Shown here in pieces: positions 1-6,439 of a stretch of DNA of 27,235 bases. Origin of the DNA: Deinococcus aquiradiocola. GTDB lineage: Bacteria > Deinococcota > Deinococci > Deinococcales > Deinococcaceae. The notes beneath the pieces were generated by a model. It ran no database searches. It was not told where the DNA came from and saw nothing but the letters and a program-made list of their open reading frames with translations. The position numbers were made by a program, and so were the translations under genes. The stretch is from contig NZ_BMOE01000025.1 of NCBI RefSeq assembly GCF_014646915.1, positions 1 to 27,235 of the forward strand, written 5' to 3'. Positions within the stretch are counted from its first letter, which is position 1, and every line of letters begins with the position of its first letter.

Positions 1-1
1 G

Positions 2-46
2 GCGGGTGAGACCGTGACGGGCTGCTTCCGCAGCGTGATCCGCTGA
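2..46 (+). CDS. 3' end of an unidentified gene (partial)
   Basis: An open frame enters from the left edge and ends at TGA 44-46, with C-terminal residues AGETVTGCFRSVIR. Only 14 codons are visible, so no family can be named. The main support is context: a strong hairpin at 69-101 follows the stop and looks like the terminator of a plus-strand gene ending here. It could be a chance frame. Confidence 0.4.
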   Translation, partial: AGETVTGCFRSVIR

Positions 47-68
47 CCTGACCCGCCATCCCTTCCGG

Positions 69-101
69 ACGGCGCGCCTCCCACCGTGGGGGGCGCGCCG
101 T
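69..101 (+). terminator. Rho-independent-like terminator
   Basis: A 14-bp stem (69-82 with 88-101, one G-T pair) closes a 5-nt loop and is followed by TTCCC on the plus strand. It lies 22 nt past the TGA at 44-46 and before the sugar dehydrogenase gene, so it probably ends the upstream transcript. The T-tract is weak. Confidence 0.6.
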
Positions 102-146
102 TCCCGTGGACTGGCACACCTGACGTCGTGGCGGCAGCCGGAAGTG

Positions 147-152
147 CACACT
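147..152 (+). promoter_or_regulatory. Possible -10 box of a leaderless gene
   Basis: CACACT ends exactly 6 nt before the ATG at 159, the spacing seen at several other genes here. The first base departs from the TANNNT consensus. No convincing -35 is visible. Confidence 0.4.
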
Positions 153-158
153 GTTGGC

Positions 159-1331
159 ATGCCACGGGTTTCGTCTGTCCGCAGCAAGAGGCCGTCCCGG
201 CCCGCCGTTCACGTTCGCGCCGCTGCAACGCTGCTCCTGCTGCTGGGCGCGGCGACCGGCGTGCAGTGGGCGGGGGCCCAGGGTGCGGTGAGCGCCACGC
301 GCCCTTCCGGCGTTCTGCCGCCGCTGCGTCTTCCCGCCGGGTTTCACGCCAGCATCTACGCGGCCGGGCTCGCCAAGCCGCGCCTGATGGCGCTCGCCCC
401 GAACGGCGACGTGGCCCTGTCCGACATGAAGTCCGGGCAGGTCCTGATCCTGCGGCCCGGGCCCGGTCCGGGCGGACGCGCGACGGTGTTCCGGTTCGCG
501 GGCGGCCTGAACCTCCCGCACGGCCTGGCGTTCCACGGGGCATACCTGTACGTGGCGACCACGGACGCCGTCCTGCGCTTCCCGTACCGTCCCGGCGACA
601 CGCACGCCATCACGCCGGGCACGCGCGTCGTGGCCCTGCCGGGCGGCGGAGAGCACGTGACGCGCACCCTGACCTTCGGGCCGGACGGGCGCATGTACGT
701 GAGCGCCGGGTCGTCCTGCAACGCCTGCCGCGAGACGGACCCGCGCCGCGCCGCCATCTGGAGCTACGCGGCGAACGGCCGGGACGGACGCCTGTACGCG
801 TCGGGCCTGCGCAACGCGGTGGGCCTCGCGTGGCGCGGCGACACACTGTACGCCAGCAACAACGGCCGCGACTACCTGGGCGACACGACGCCCCCCGAGG
901 GGTTTTACCGCCTGAAGGCCGGGGGGTTCTACGGCTGGCCCACGTGCTTCACGGTGGGCGGCAGGGTCGTGAACGATCCCGCGTACCGGCGGGCGGACTG
1001 CTCGCGCGCCCTGCCGGCCTTCGCGACGGTGCACGCGCACAGCGCCCCGATGGACCTCGCGCTGTACACGGGCCGGATGTTCCCGCCCGCGTACCGGGGG
1101 CAGTTCGTGGCGGCGTTGCACGGCAGCAGCATGAACGCCGTCCCGGTGGGCGACAAGCTCGTGCTGATCGACCCGGCGAGCGGAAAGGTACGGGATTTCG
1201 TGACGGGCTTCCTGCACCGGGACGTGTACACGAACCGCCCCGTCGGTCTGCTGGTGATGCCGGACGGGGCGCTGCTCGTCAGTGATGACTGGGCGGGACT
1301 GGTGTACCGCGTGTGGTACGCGGCCCACTGA
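159..1331 (+). CDS. Secreted PQQ-dependent sugar dehydrogenase-like protein (sorbosone dehydrogenase type)
   Basis: The 390-aa product begins with a basic N-region (SVRSKRPSRP) and a hydrophobic core (LLLLLGAATG) ending near AGAQGA, a Sec signal peptide, so it probably acts outside the cytoplasm. The rest has the repeated blade pattern of the soluble quinoprotein glucose/sorbosone dehydrogenase beta-propeller: LPHGLAFHGAYLYVA, LTFGPDGRMYVSAGS, SGLRNAVGLAW, GGFYGWPTC, PVGLLVMPDGALLVSDD. Known members oxidise aldoses or sorbosone with PQQ; the substrate here cannot be read from sequence. No PQQ biosynthesis gene is in the window. ATG 159 is preferred over the upstream in-frame GTG at 144 because a -10-like box sits 6 nt before it. 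The C-terminus YRVWYAAH is complete and the gene ends 48 bp before a dispersed repeat. Confidence 0.85.
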   Translation: MPRVSSVRSKRPSRPAVHVRAAATLLLLLGAATGVQWAGAQGAVSATRPSGVLPPLRLPAGFHASIYAAGLAKPRLMALAPNGDVALSDMKSGQVLILRPGPGPGGRATVFRFAGGLNLPHGLAFHGAYLYVATTDAVLRFPYRPGDTHAITPGTRVVALPGGGEHVTRTLTFGPDGRMYVSAGSSCNACRETDPRRAAIWSYAANGRDGRLYASGLRNAVGLAWRGDTLYASNNGRDYLGDTTPPEGFYRLKAGGFYGWPTCFTVGGRVVNDPAYRRADCSRALPAFATVHAHSAPMDLALYTGRMFPPAYRGQFVAALHGSSMNAVPVGDKLVLIDPASGKVRDFVTGFLHRDVYTNRPVGLLVMPDGALLVSDDWAGLVYRVWYAAH

Positions 1332-1379
1332 CCCGGAAGCCGGACGGGCCGGGCTGTCCGCCGTGCCGGGGGCGGGGCG

Positions 1380-1510
1380 TTATACGGTTTTGATCCGATT
1401 CCAGGGATGCCGGGAAAAGCACCGACATCCCTTCCACCTCCACAAAACCGTATTTTTTGGTGCTCGCTTCGCTCGGCTGAACTTCAAAAGTTCAGCTCAA
1501 AACCGTATTA
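1380..1510. repeat. MITE-like dispersed intergenic repeat, copy A
   Basis: This 131-bp element is bounded by 14-bp terminal inverted repeats: TTATACGGTTTTGA at 1380-1393 and TCAAAACCGTATTA at 1497-1510, 13 of 14 positions complementary. AAAACCGTAT recurs internally near 1443. A 9-bp hairpin (GCTGAACTT, loop CAA, AAGTTCAGC) lies near the right end beside GGTGCTCGCTTCGCTCGGC. The reverse complement of 23509-23638 aligns along the whole length, and 14159-14212 matches the hairpin part. There is no coding capacity. The right end supplies the TAA stop of the small gene at 1508-1792. Confidence 0.75.
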
Positions 1511-1792
1511 CTGGATGTCGCCGAGGTTGTCGATGCAGGTCTGCTCGTCGGTGGGGCCGGAGCGGGTGTTCAGGTTGCGGTTGTACACGTCGTCCTGCGT
1601 GTCCTGGTGCGCGAGGTGGGCGCTGTCGGCGCTGCGGTCCACGGTGATGAGGACGTAAGGGTTTTTGCTGGAGTGCGTGGCGTGGCAGATGGAGCCCTTG
1701 TGGGGGTGGCCGGCGTCGCCGTGCGTACTGTCGGCCAGGGCGGGAGCGAGGGTCAGGACGGCGGCGAGCAGGACGAATGTGAAGTTTTTCAT
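1508..1792 (-). CDS. Small secreted protein with ICH...NPYV motif
   Basis: The 94-aa product has a clear signal peptide (MKNFTFVLLAAVLTLAPALA, likely cut before DSTHGD). The mature part contains ICHATHSSKNPYVLITVD followed by AHLAHQD, the pattern of a widespread but uncharacterised extracellular motif (CH-x-G/T-x-NP-Y-V/I-x-I-x-V, then HLxHxD). A second Cys near the C-terminus (EQTCIDN) could form a disulfide. The start at 1792 is chosen because the signal peptide begins there; longer in-frame starts add a non-hydrophobic stretch. A -10-like TACAGT lies at 1802-1807, 9 nt upstream. The stop codon falls in the terminal repeat of the adjacent MITE-like element, so the original C-terminus may have been changed by the insertion. 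Function unknown. Confidence 0.7.
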   Translation of the reverse strand: MKNFTFVLLAAVLTLAPALADSTHGDAGHPHKGSICHATHSSKNPYVLITVDRSADSAHLAHQDTQDDVYNRNLNTRSGPTDEQTCIDNLGDIQ

Positions 1793-1838
1793 GCCAGTTC
1801 CACTGTAGTCCATCCGCCTGCCCGGCACCCACGCGCCT

Positions 1839-1859
1839 GTCTGAACCTCACCTTCAGAC
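1839..1859. terminator. Small hairpin downstream of the asparaginase gene
   Basis: A perfect 7-bp stem (GTCTGAA 1839-1845, TTCAGAC 1853-1859) with a 7-nt loop lies between the asparaginase stop and the start of the small secreted gene. There is no T-run on the minus strand, so a terminator role is tentative. Confidence 0.35.
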
Positions 1860-1900
1860 GACGGCGGGGCAGGCGCTCACCCGTACCCCCCACCGCCGGG

Positions 1901-2881
1901 TCAGAACAGGCCGTCCTCGAACACCTGCCGGGCCGCTTCCCGGTCCAGGCCCAGCGACAGCAGCAGCAGCAGCAGCAGCCTCGCCTTGTGCGCGTTCAGG
2001 AAACTCGCGGGGATCGCGCCCGCGCGTTTCAGGGTCGCGCCGCCGCCCGCGTACCCGTACACCGGCAGGATCGGCCCGGCGTGCGTCCGCGTCGCGATCA
2101 CGACCGGCTTGCGCGTCGCCTCGATCAGCGGGAGCAGTTCGCCGGGCAGGTTCCCCGTCCCGAGCGCCGCGATCACCAGCCCGTCGGCGCGCGCCTCGGC
2201 CTCCGCGAAACCCTCTCCCTGCCAGCCCGCGTACGCGTACAGCACCTCCACCCGCGCGCTCAGCTGCCGGGGCGCGTACTGCTGGCGTCCCTCCGGACCG
2301 GCGAAGTACCGCAGGGCCGGACCAGCTGGCCCCTGATCGATCCGCCCGATCGGGCCCGGGTACCCGCCGAAGGCGTCCACGGCGCTCGTATGCACCTTGG
2401 TCACAGTCCGGGCGTCGTAGATGTCGCCGCCGAATACCACGAGCGGCCCGCGCCCGCGACTGTGTGGGTGCAGCGCCACCTGCGCCGCGTCCCGCAGGTT
2501 GCCGGGACCGTCGCCGGACAGTTCCGCGCTGTGCCGCATGCTGCCCGTCAGCACGACCGGGAAGGGGCAATCCAGCGTCAGGTGCAGGAAGAACGCCGTT
2601 TCCTCCAGCGTGTCGGTGCCGTGCGTGACGACCACGCCGTCCACGTCCTCCAGCGACCCGATCAGCTGCCCGAGCGCCAGCATGTGCGCAGGCGTGACGT
2701 GCGGGCTGGGCAGCGTGAACGGCTGGTACGTGCGGACGTGGACGCCCTCCAGGCCCGGCACCTGTTCGGCCAGGGTCGGCGCGACCTGCGGCGTCACGCC
2801 CGCCCCGCCGGGATCGGGTCGGCTCGCGATGGTGCCTCCGGTGTGAACGAGGGCCAGCTGCGGGGCGGGGGAGAGCGTCAT
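1901..2881 (-). CDS. L-asparaginase, cytoplasmic type
   Basis: The 326-aa product has both signatures of the asparaginase/glutaminase family: HTGGTIAS with catalytic Thr17, and VVVTHGTDTLEET with the Thr89-Asp90 pair. PVVLTGSMR and GNLRDA also fit the family. It hydrolyses L-asparagine to aspartate and ammonia. No signal peptide is present, so a cytoplasmic enzyme is expected. The start at 2881 (MTLSPAPQ) places the first motif at the usual distance from the N-terminus, and a TACACT box ends 7 nt upstream, suggesting a leaderless transcript; the longer frame to 2929 is less likely. Near the C-terminus a run of seven leucines is coded by seven identical CTG codons, in a region (LNAHKARLLLLLLLSLGLD) that normally forms a helix. 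The gene is divergent from the secreted protein at 3014. Confidence 0.9.
   Translation of the reverse strand: MTLSPAPQLALVHTGGTIASRPDPGGAGVTPQVAPTLAEQVPGLEGVHVRTYQPFTLPSPHVTPAHMLALGQLIGSLEDVDGVVVTHGTDTLEETAFFLHLTLDCPFPVVLTGSMRHSAELSGDGPGNLRDAAQVALHPHSRGRGPLVVFGGDIYDARTVTKVHTSAVDAFGGYPGPIGRIDQGPAGPALRYFAGPEGRQQYAPRQLSARVEVLYAYAGWQGEGFAEAEARADGLVIAALGTGNLPGELLPLIEATRKPVVIATRTHAGPILPVYGYAGGGATLKRAGAIPASFLNAHKARLLLLLLLSLGLDREAARQVFEDGLF
1958..1978 (-). repeat. CTG trinucleotide repeat (7 units) inside the asparaginase gene
   Basis: Seven perfect CAG units on the plus strand read as seven CTG leucine codons on the coding strand. Each unit gained or lost changes the protein by one Leu without shifting the frame, so the tract could vary in length between strains. 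Confidence 0.85.
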
Positions 2882-2888
2882 GGTCCGG

Positions 2889-2894
2889 AGTGTA
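2889..2894 (-). promoter_or_regulatory. -10 box of the asparaginase gene
   Basis: On the minus strand TACACT is followed by 7 nt and then the ATG at 2881. This fits the TANNNT element of leaderless deinococcal genes. There is no Shine-Dalgarno sequence and no clear -35. Confidence 0.5.
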
Positions 2895-2998
2895 GCGTGC
2901 ACCCACGCCCACCCCGCCCGAACGTCCATGCAACACGGATGGGGTAGGGAGCGTCGTCCCGTTTCGTGTCAGGTGCGTGCCCGTGAAGGTGGAGGAAC

Positions 2999-3007
2999 TG
3001 GTAGCGT
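2999..3007 (+). promoter_or_regulatory. Extended -10 of the gene at 3014 (leaderless)
   Basis: TGG followed by TAGCGT forms an extended -10, and 6 nt later comes the ATG at 3014. The predicted transcript would start at or next to the start codon. Confidence 0.5.
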
Positions 3008-3013
3008 GCGGGC

Positions 3014-4069
3014 ATGACCTCCCCGACGCGGACCGCGCTCGCCACCCTCGCCCTGCTCGGCGGCCTGAGTGCCGCCCAGACCACACCGGGACAGACCATT
3101 CCGGCCCAGGCCGCGCCTTCTGCCGCCCAGCCCGGCGCGGCCGTCCTCCTGCCGACCGCGCTGCCCGGCACGCTCGCCGAGTACACGCTGAACAGTCAGA
3201 CGGCCATCCAGCTCCTCGATCTGCACTACGAGGCGAAACCCGGCCAGACGGTCAGAGCGGCCGACCTCGCGGCCGCGAACACCAGACTGCAGGCACGGCG
3301 CGCGCAGATGGAAGCCGCCTACCGCAGAGCGTCACAGACCACGACCACCAAGAGTTTCGTGAAGGTGCTGCCCGCACGCGACGGGCAGCCGGTCCTGCTC
3401 AGCACCAGCATCGTGCCGCTGCCGGACGCCGAGCATCCCGACCGTCAGACGAACGCGGCCGTCAGCACGACCGTGGTCTACGGTCCGGACGGCCAGGTGA
3501 CCGACGTCAGCGTCTCGTCCAGCGACGCGCGGCTGCAGCGGTACTTCCAGTCGGTGGACCTGCAGACGCTCATCAGGAATTCCCAGAACGACGGTGCCAC
3601 CGCCATCTATGGGCTGCCTCTGACGCGTGGCGAGGTCAGAAGCCGGAACGTCACGTTCCCCATGCAGGGCATAGTCCAGAGCCTCGGCAGCCTGGGTGGA
3701 GCGGAGGCCGCCAGCAGCGTCGCGAACATTCAGGCCTCGCCGGTCGTCATCCATACCCAGACCCGCTTCACCGGCAACGACGCTGCCGGGAACAGCCTCT
3801 TCAGTCAGACGTACACGATCGACCCCTGGAAGCTGCAGTTCGGCAAGAAAGGTGGGGACGCGTTCGGCATGCAGATGGCCGTGAACCTCTCCAACGGCGG
3901 GGGGAGCACGGTGGTGCGGCCGGACGGTCTGCTGCAGGCGTACAAGGTGACGCAGGCGCTCACGATGACGGCCCGGATCGATTCTCCGCTGGAACCGTAC
4001 AGCATGGTCATGGCCCTCGGCCTGAGCCAGAGCACCGCGCAGACCCTGAAGGGCGTCACATTGCCCTGA
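3014..4069 (+). CDS. Secreted protein of unknown function
   Basis: The 351-aa product starts with a Sec signal peptide (ALATLALLGGLSAAQ) and a Pro/Ala/Gln/Thr-rich linker to about residue 55. A charged, probably helical stretch follows (ADLAAANTRLQARRAQMEAAYRRASQ, about residues 75-105), then a beta-rich, Ser/Thr-rich domain to the end. There is no transmembrane segment after the signal, no lipobox, and no catalytic motif I recognise; Cys is absent from the mature part. It is expected to be exported to the periplasm or cell surface. The gene is probably monocistronic: divergent from asparaginase, followed by a strong bidirectional terminator and then the convergent rplI. The ATG is fixed by the extended -10 six nt upstream. 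It may be a lineage-restricted protein. Confidence 0.75.
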   Translation: MTSPTRTALATLALLGGLSAAQTTPGQTIPAQAAPSAAQPGAAVLLPTALPGTLAEYTLNSQTAIQLLDLHYEAKPGQTVRAADLAAANTRLQARRAQMEAAYRRASQTTTTKSFVKVLPARDGQPVLLSTSIVPLPDAEHPDRQTNAAVSTTVVYGPDGQVTDVSVSSSDARLQRYFQSVDLQTLIRNSQNDGATAIYGLPLTRGEVRSRNVTFPMQGIVQSLGSLGGAEAASSVANIQASPVVIHTQTRFTGNDAAGNSLFSQTYTIDPWKLQFGKKGGDAFGMQMAVNLSNGGGSTVVRPDGLLQAYKVTQALTMTARIDSPLEPYSMVMALGLSQSTAQTLKGVTLP

Positions 4070-4100
4070 ACGGACGCATGCCCCATCATCCAGCCAAAAC

Positions 4101-4133
4101 GTGCGCCCCCGACCACACGGGTCGGGGGCGCAC
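4101..4133. terminator. Bidirectional terminator between the gene at 3014 and rplI
   Basis: A perfect 14-bp G+C-rich stem (4101-4114 with 4120-4133) with a 5-nt loop sits between two convergent genes. On the minus strand it is followed by TTTTGG, so it best fits termination of the rpsF-ssb-rpsR-rplI transcript. It lies 11 nt past the rplI stop. Confidence 0.85.
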
Positions 4134-4144
4134 GCCTTGCATCC

Positions 4145-4585
4145 TTACTTCTGGGCGTGAACGGCCAGCTTGATGGGGATGATGACTTCGGGGTGAGCGC
4201 GGTACGTGATGTCGTACTCGCCCACGTCCTTGAGGGTCTTGGGCATTTCGAGGCGGCGACGGTCGACGTCGAAGCCCTGCTGGGAGAGCGCTTCGGCGAC
4301 GTCGGCGTGCGTGATCGCGCCGTAGATCTTGCCTTCGCCCGCACGGACGTGCAGGTTGAGCGTCAGGCCTTCCATCTGACCGGCGAGGCGCTCGGCTTCC
4401 GCCTTCTCCTTCGCGAGGGTCTTCTGGCGGGACTTGATGCGCGCCTCGAGGGTCTTCATGTTGGAGGCGCTGGCGGGGAGGGCCAGTTCGCGCGGGATGA
4501 GGTAGTTGCGGGCGTAGCCGTCCTTGACGGTCACGACGTCGCCCGTCTTGCCGAGGCGACCCGGTTCGAGGAGGATGACGTTCAT
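4145..4585 (-). CDS. rplI: 50S ribosomal protein L9
   Basis: The 146-aa product has the L9 N-terminal domain signature [20 protein letters not shown] and [13 protein letters not shown], a long charged connecting helix (about residues 42-75, with [20 protein letters not shown]) and the C-terminal 23S rRNA-binding domain containing [16 protein letters not shown]. Length is close to the usual 148-150 residues. It binds 23S rRNA at the base of the L1 stalk. Its ATG overlaps the rpsR stop in an ATGA arrangement, which points to translational coupling. It is the last gene of rpsF-ssb-rpsR-rplI and is followed by the hairpin terminator at 4101-4133. Confidence 0.97.
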   Translation of the reverse strand: MNVILLEPGRLGKTGDVVTVKDGYARNYLIPRELALPASASNMKTLEARIKSRQKTLAKEKAEAERLAGQMEGLTLNLHVRAGEGKIYGAITHADVAEALSQQGFDVDRRRLEMPKTLKDVGEYDITYRAHPEVIIPIKLAVHAQK

Positions 4586-4848
4586 TTACGCACCAGCTTC
4601 TCGGTGTAGGGCATCAGGGCGAGCTGGCGCGCGATCTTGATGGTCTGCGCGATGCGGCGCTGGTGCTTGGTGCTGAGGCCCGTGCGGCGGCGCGGCAGGA
4701 TCTTGCCGGTGTCGCTCACGAAGCGGCGCAGCATCTTGACGTCCTTGTAGTCGGTGATTTCCAGCTCGCCGATGGCGAACGGGTCCACCTTGGGCTTGCG
4801 GGGACGCTTGGGTCCCTTGCCCCGGGGTTTACGCTCGGTCTGGGTCAT
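4582..4848 (-). CDS. rpsR: 30S ribosomal protein S18
   Basis: The 88-aa product carries the S18 signature in full: [40 protein letters not shown] and [13 protein letters not shown]. The first 20 residues are a basic Lys/Arg/Pro tail. S18 pairs with S6 on the small-subunit platform, which matches the presence of rpsF in the same operon. The stop overlaps the rplI start by 4 nt, and the start lies 63 nt after the ssb stop. A small symmetric sequence at 4885-4897 lies in that gap but has no T-run, so transcription probably continues through it. Confidence 0.97.
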   Translation of the reverse strand: MTQTERKPRGKGPKRPRKPKVDPFAIGELEITDYKDVKMLRRFVSDTGKILPRRRTGLSTKHQRRIAQTIKIARQLALMPYTEKLVRK

Positions 4849-4911
4849 GTGGGTGTTCCTTGTGCCTGCCGCCCCACGCCCCCTGGGTCAGTGACCCGGA
4901 GGGTGAGGGGG

Positions 4912-5796
4912 TTAAAAGGGCAGGTCTTCTTCCGGAGGAAAGTCCTGAAGGCCGCTGTCAATATCCAGCCCTGCCGAACGGGACCCCTGCTGCGTTCCAG
5001 CGTAGCTGGGTGCGGCCGCCCGCTGTTGCGGACGCGCGGCGCTCGCCGTGGCCTGACGGGGCGCTGCGGGGGTGGCTGCGGTTCCGGTGGCCGCGCCTCG
5101 GGCGAGGGCTTCGACTCTGGTCGCTTCTATCTTGGTACTGCTGCGTTTGTTGCCGTCCTTGTCTGTCCAGGACTCGTTGGTCAGGCGGCCGGTGATCATC
5201 ACGGGGTCGCCCTTCTTGAGGTCCTTGGCGCTCTCGGCGAGGTCGCGCCACAGGGTCGCGTCCAGCCAGTGCACCTTCTCCTGCTTCTGACCCTGGCGGT
5301 CGTTCCAGGTTTCGTTCACGGCCATGCTCAGTCCCAGTACCGCGTCTCCGGCGGGGGTGTAGCGGAGGTCCGGTTCACGCGTCAGATTGCCGACCACCAT
5401 CACCTGATTCATGCCACCGTGCATGCGGACGCCGCCTCCGGCATCCTGCGTGGTTTCCGGCTGGGTTCCCAGCGATTCCACACGCAGCGCCTTGACGCGC
5501 ACCGCACTCCGTTTGCCGCCTTCGGGCGCGTCCCAGGACGAGTAGTCGAGCGAGCCTTCCACGAGCACCGGGTCACCGGCCTGCAGGTTCCGTTCGGCCT
5601 GCCATTCGGCGGGCTTGCCCAGAATGCTGATGCGGTGGTACCAGGGGAGCTGGCGGAGCTTGCCGTCCTGACCAGCGATGTGGTCTTCTCCGGCGATGGT
5701 GGCCTCGTAGACCGCCACGCCGCTGGGCGTGTAGCGAAGTTCGGGTTCGCGGGCGAGCGTGCCGATCAGATAAACGTGGTTCATGCCTCGGGCCAT
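4912..5796 (-). CDS. ssb: Single-stranded DNA-binding protein with two OB folds
   Basis: The 294-aa protein holds two tandem OB folds, about residues 1-110 (MNHVYLIGTLAREPELRYTPSG) and 126-235 (MNQVMVVGNLTREPDLRYTPAG), then a flexible Ala/Thr/Gln-rich tail and the acidic tip DFPPEEDLPF that docks partner proteins. Deinococcus-Thermus SSBs have this two-domain chain and act as dimers, whereas most bacteria use one-domain subunits in tetramers. It coats single-stranded DNA in replication, recombination and repair of radiation breaks. The start at 5796 (MARGMNHV) is preceded by AGGAG at 5806-5810, 9 nt away; MNHV at 5784 is the only close alternative. Besides read-through from rpsF, the gene has its own promoter overlapping an RDRM (5874-5910), so damage induction through the DdrO/PprI (IrrE) pathway is expected. 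Confidence 0.97.
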   Translation of the reverse strand: MARGMNHVYLIGTLAREPELRYTPSGVAVYEATIAGEDHIAGQDGKLRQLPWYHRISILGKPAEWQAERNLQAGDPVLVEGSLDYSSWDAPEGGKRSAVRVKALRVESLGTQPETTQDAGGGVRMHGGMNQVMVVGNLTREPDLRYTPAGDAVLGLSMAVNETWNDRQGQKQEKVHWLDATLWRDLAESAKDLKKGDPVMITGRLTNESWTDKDGNKRSSTKIEATRVEALARGAATGTAATPAAPRQATASAARPQQRAAAPSYAGTQQGSRSAGLDIDSGLQDFPPEEDLPF

Positions 5797-5873
5797 GGTT
5801 CGTGTCTCCTGTGTGGTTGGGCGAAAATGTGTACTTCGACGTTGCCGGCAATGGGCCCTTGCGGGGTGAGAAC

Positions 5874-5902
5874 AGACTAGAACATCCGGCCTTTTATGTC
5901 AA
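5874..5902 (-). promoter_or_regulatory. Internal ssb promoter
   Basis: On the minus strand TTGACA (5897-5902), a 17-nt spacer and TAGTCT (5874-5879) form a near-consensus sigma-70-type promoter in the 129-bp rpsF-ssb gap. A start near 5867 would give a leader of about 70 nt with AGGAG before ssb. The -35 lies within the RDRM, a placement suited to repression. Confidence 0.8.
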
Positions 5903-5910
5903 GAGCGTAA
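5894..5910 (-). promoter_or_regulatory. Radiation/desiccation response motif (RDRM) upstream of ssb
   Basis: The minus-strand 17-mer TTACGCTCTTGACATAA matches the deinococcal RDRM consensus TTATGTCATTGACATAA at 13 of 17 positions, with the right half perfect. In Deinococcus this palindrome is bound by the repressor DdrO, which is cleaved by PprI/IrrE after radiation, and ssb is a known regulon member. It covers the -35 of the ssb promoter. Confidence 0.8.
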
Positions 5911-5925
5911 ACGCTTCCGGACAGT

Positions 5926-6234
<309 letters not shown>

Positions 6235-6309
6235 GTTTCACCTCTCTCGCATGCCACGGATTGACCCCCCCACCACCAGGGCGGAAACGGCCGTGCGGCA
6301 CAAGTGCAA

Positions 6310-6318
6310 ATTGTATCA
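6310..6318 (-). promoter_or_regulatory. Extended -10 promoter of the rpsF operon
   Basis: On the minus strand TGA followed by TACAAT forms an extended -10. No good -35 is seen 16-18 nt upstream, as expected for this promoter class. The predicted start is near 6303. Confidence 0.55.
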
Positions 6319-6424
6319 CACCCTTCCCGCCCGCACGAGAACCCCTACCGCCCCGTGCCCGGCACACCCCCAGACTGGGGCAGCGCGCGCGCCGACAGGG
6401 TGCGTCCCCGCATCCTCAGCAGAC

Positions 6425-6433
6425 TGTTACAAT
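6425..6433 (+). promoter_or_regulatory. Extended -10 of the response regulator (leaderless)
   Basis: TGT followed by TACAAT ends 6 nt before the ATG at 6440. No Shine-Dalgarno sequence lies between them, so transcription should start at or beside the A of the ATG. Confidence 0.65.
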
Positions 6434-6439
6434 GTCCAC

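Noticed and set aside
86..1285. 399-codon plus-strand frame over the sugar dehydrogenase
   Set aside because: It is an Arg/Pro-rich out-of-frame shadow without domains. The overlapping frame from 159 has a signal peptide and quinoprotein motifs.
4885..4897. GGGTCAGTGACCC as a terminator between ssb and rpsR
   Set aside because: The stem is only 5 bp with a 3-nt loop and no T-run, inside a conserved operon.
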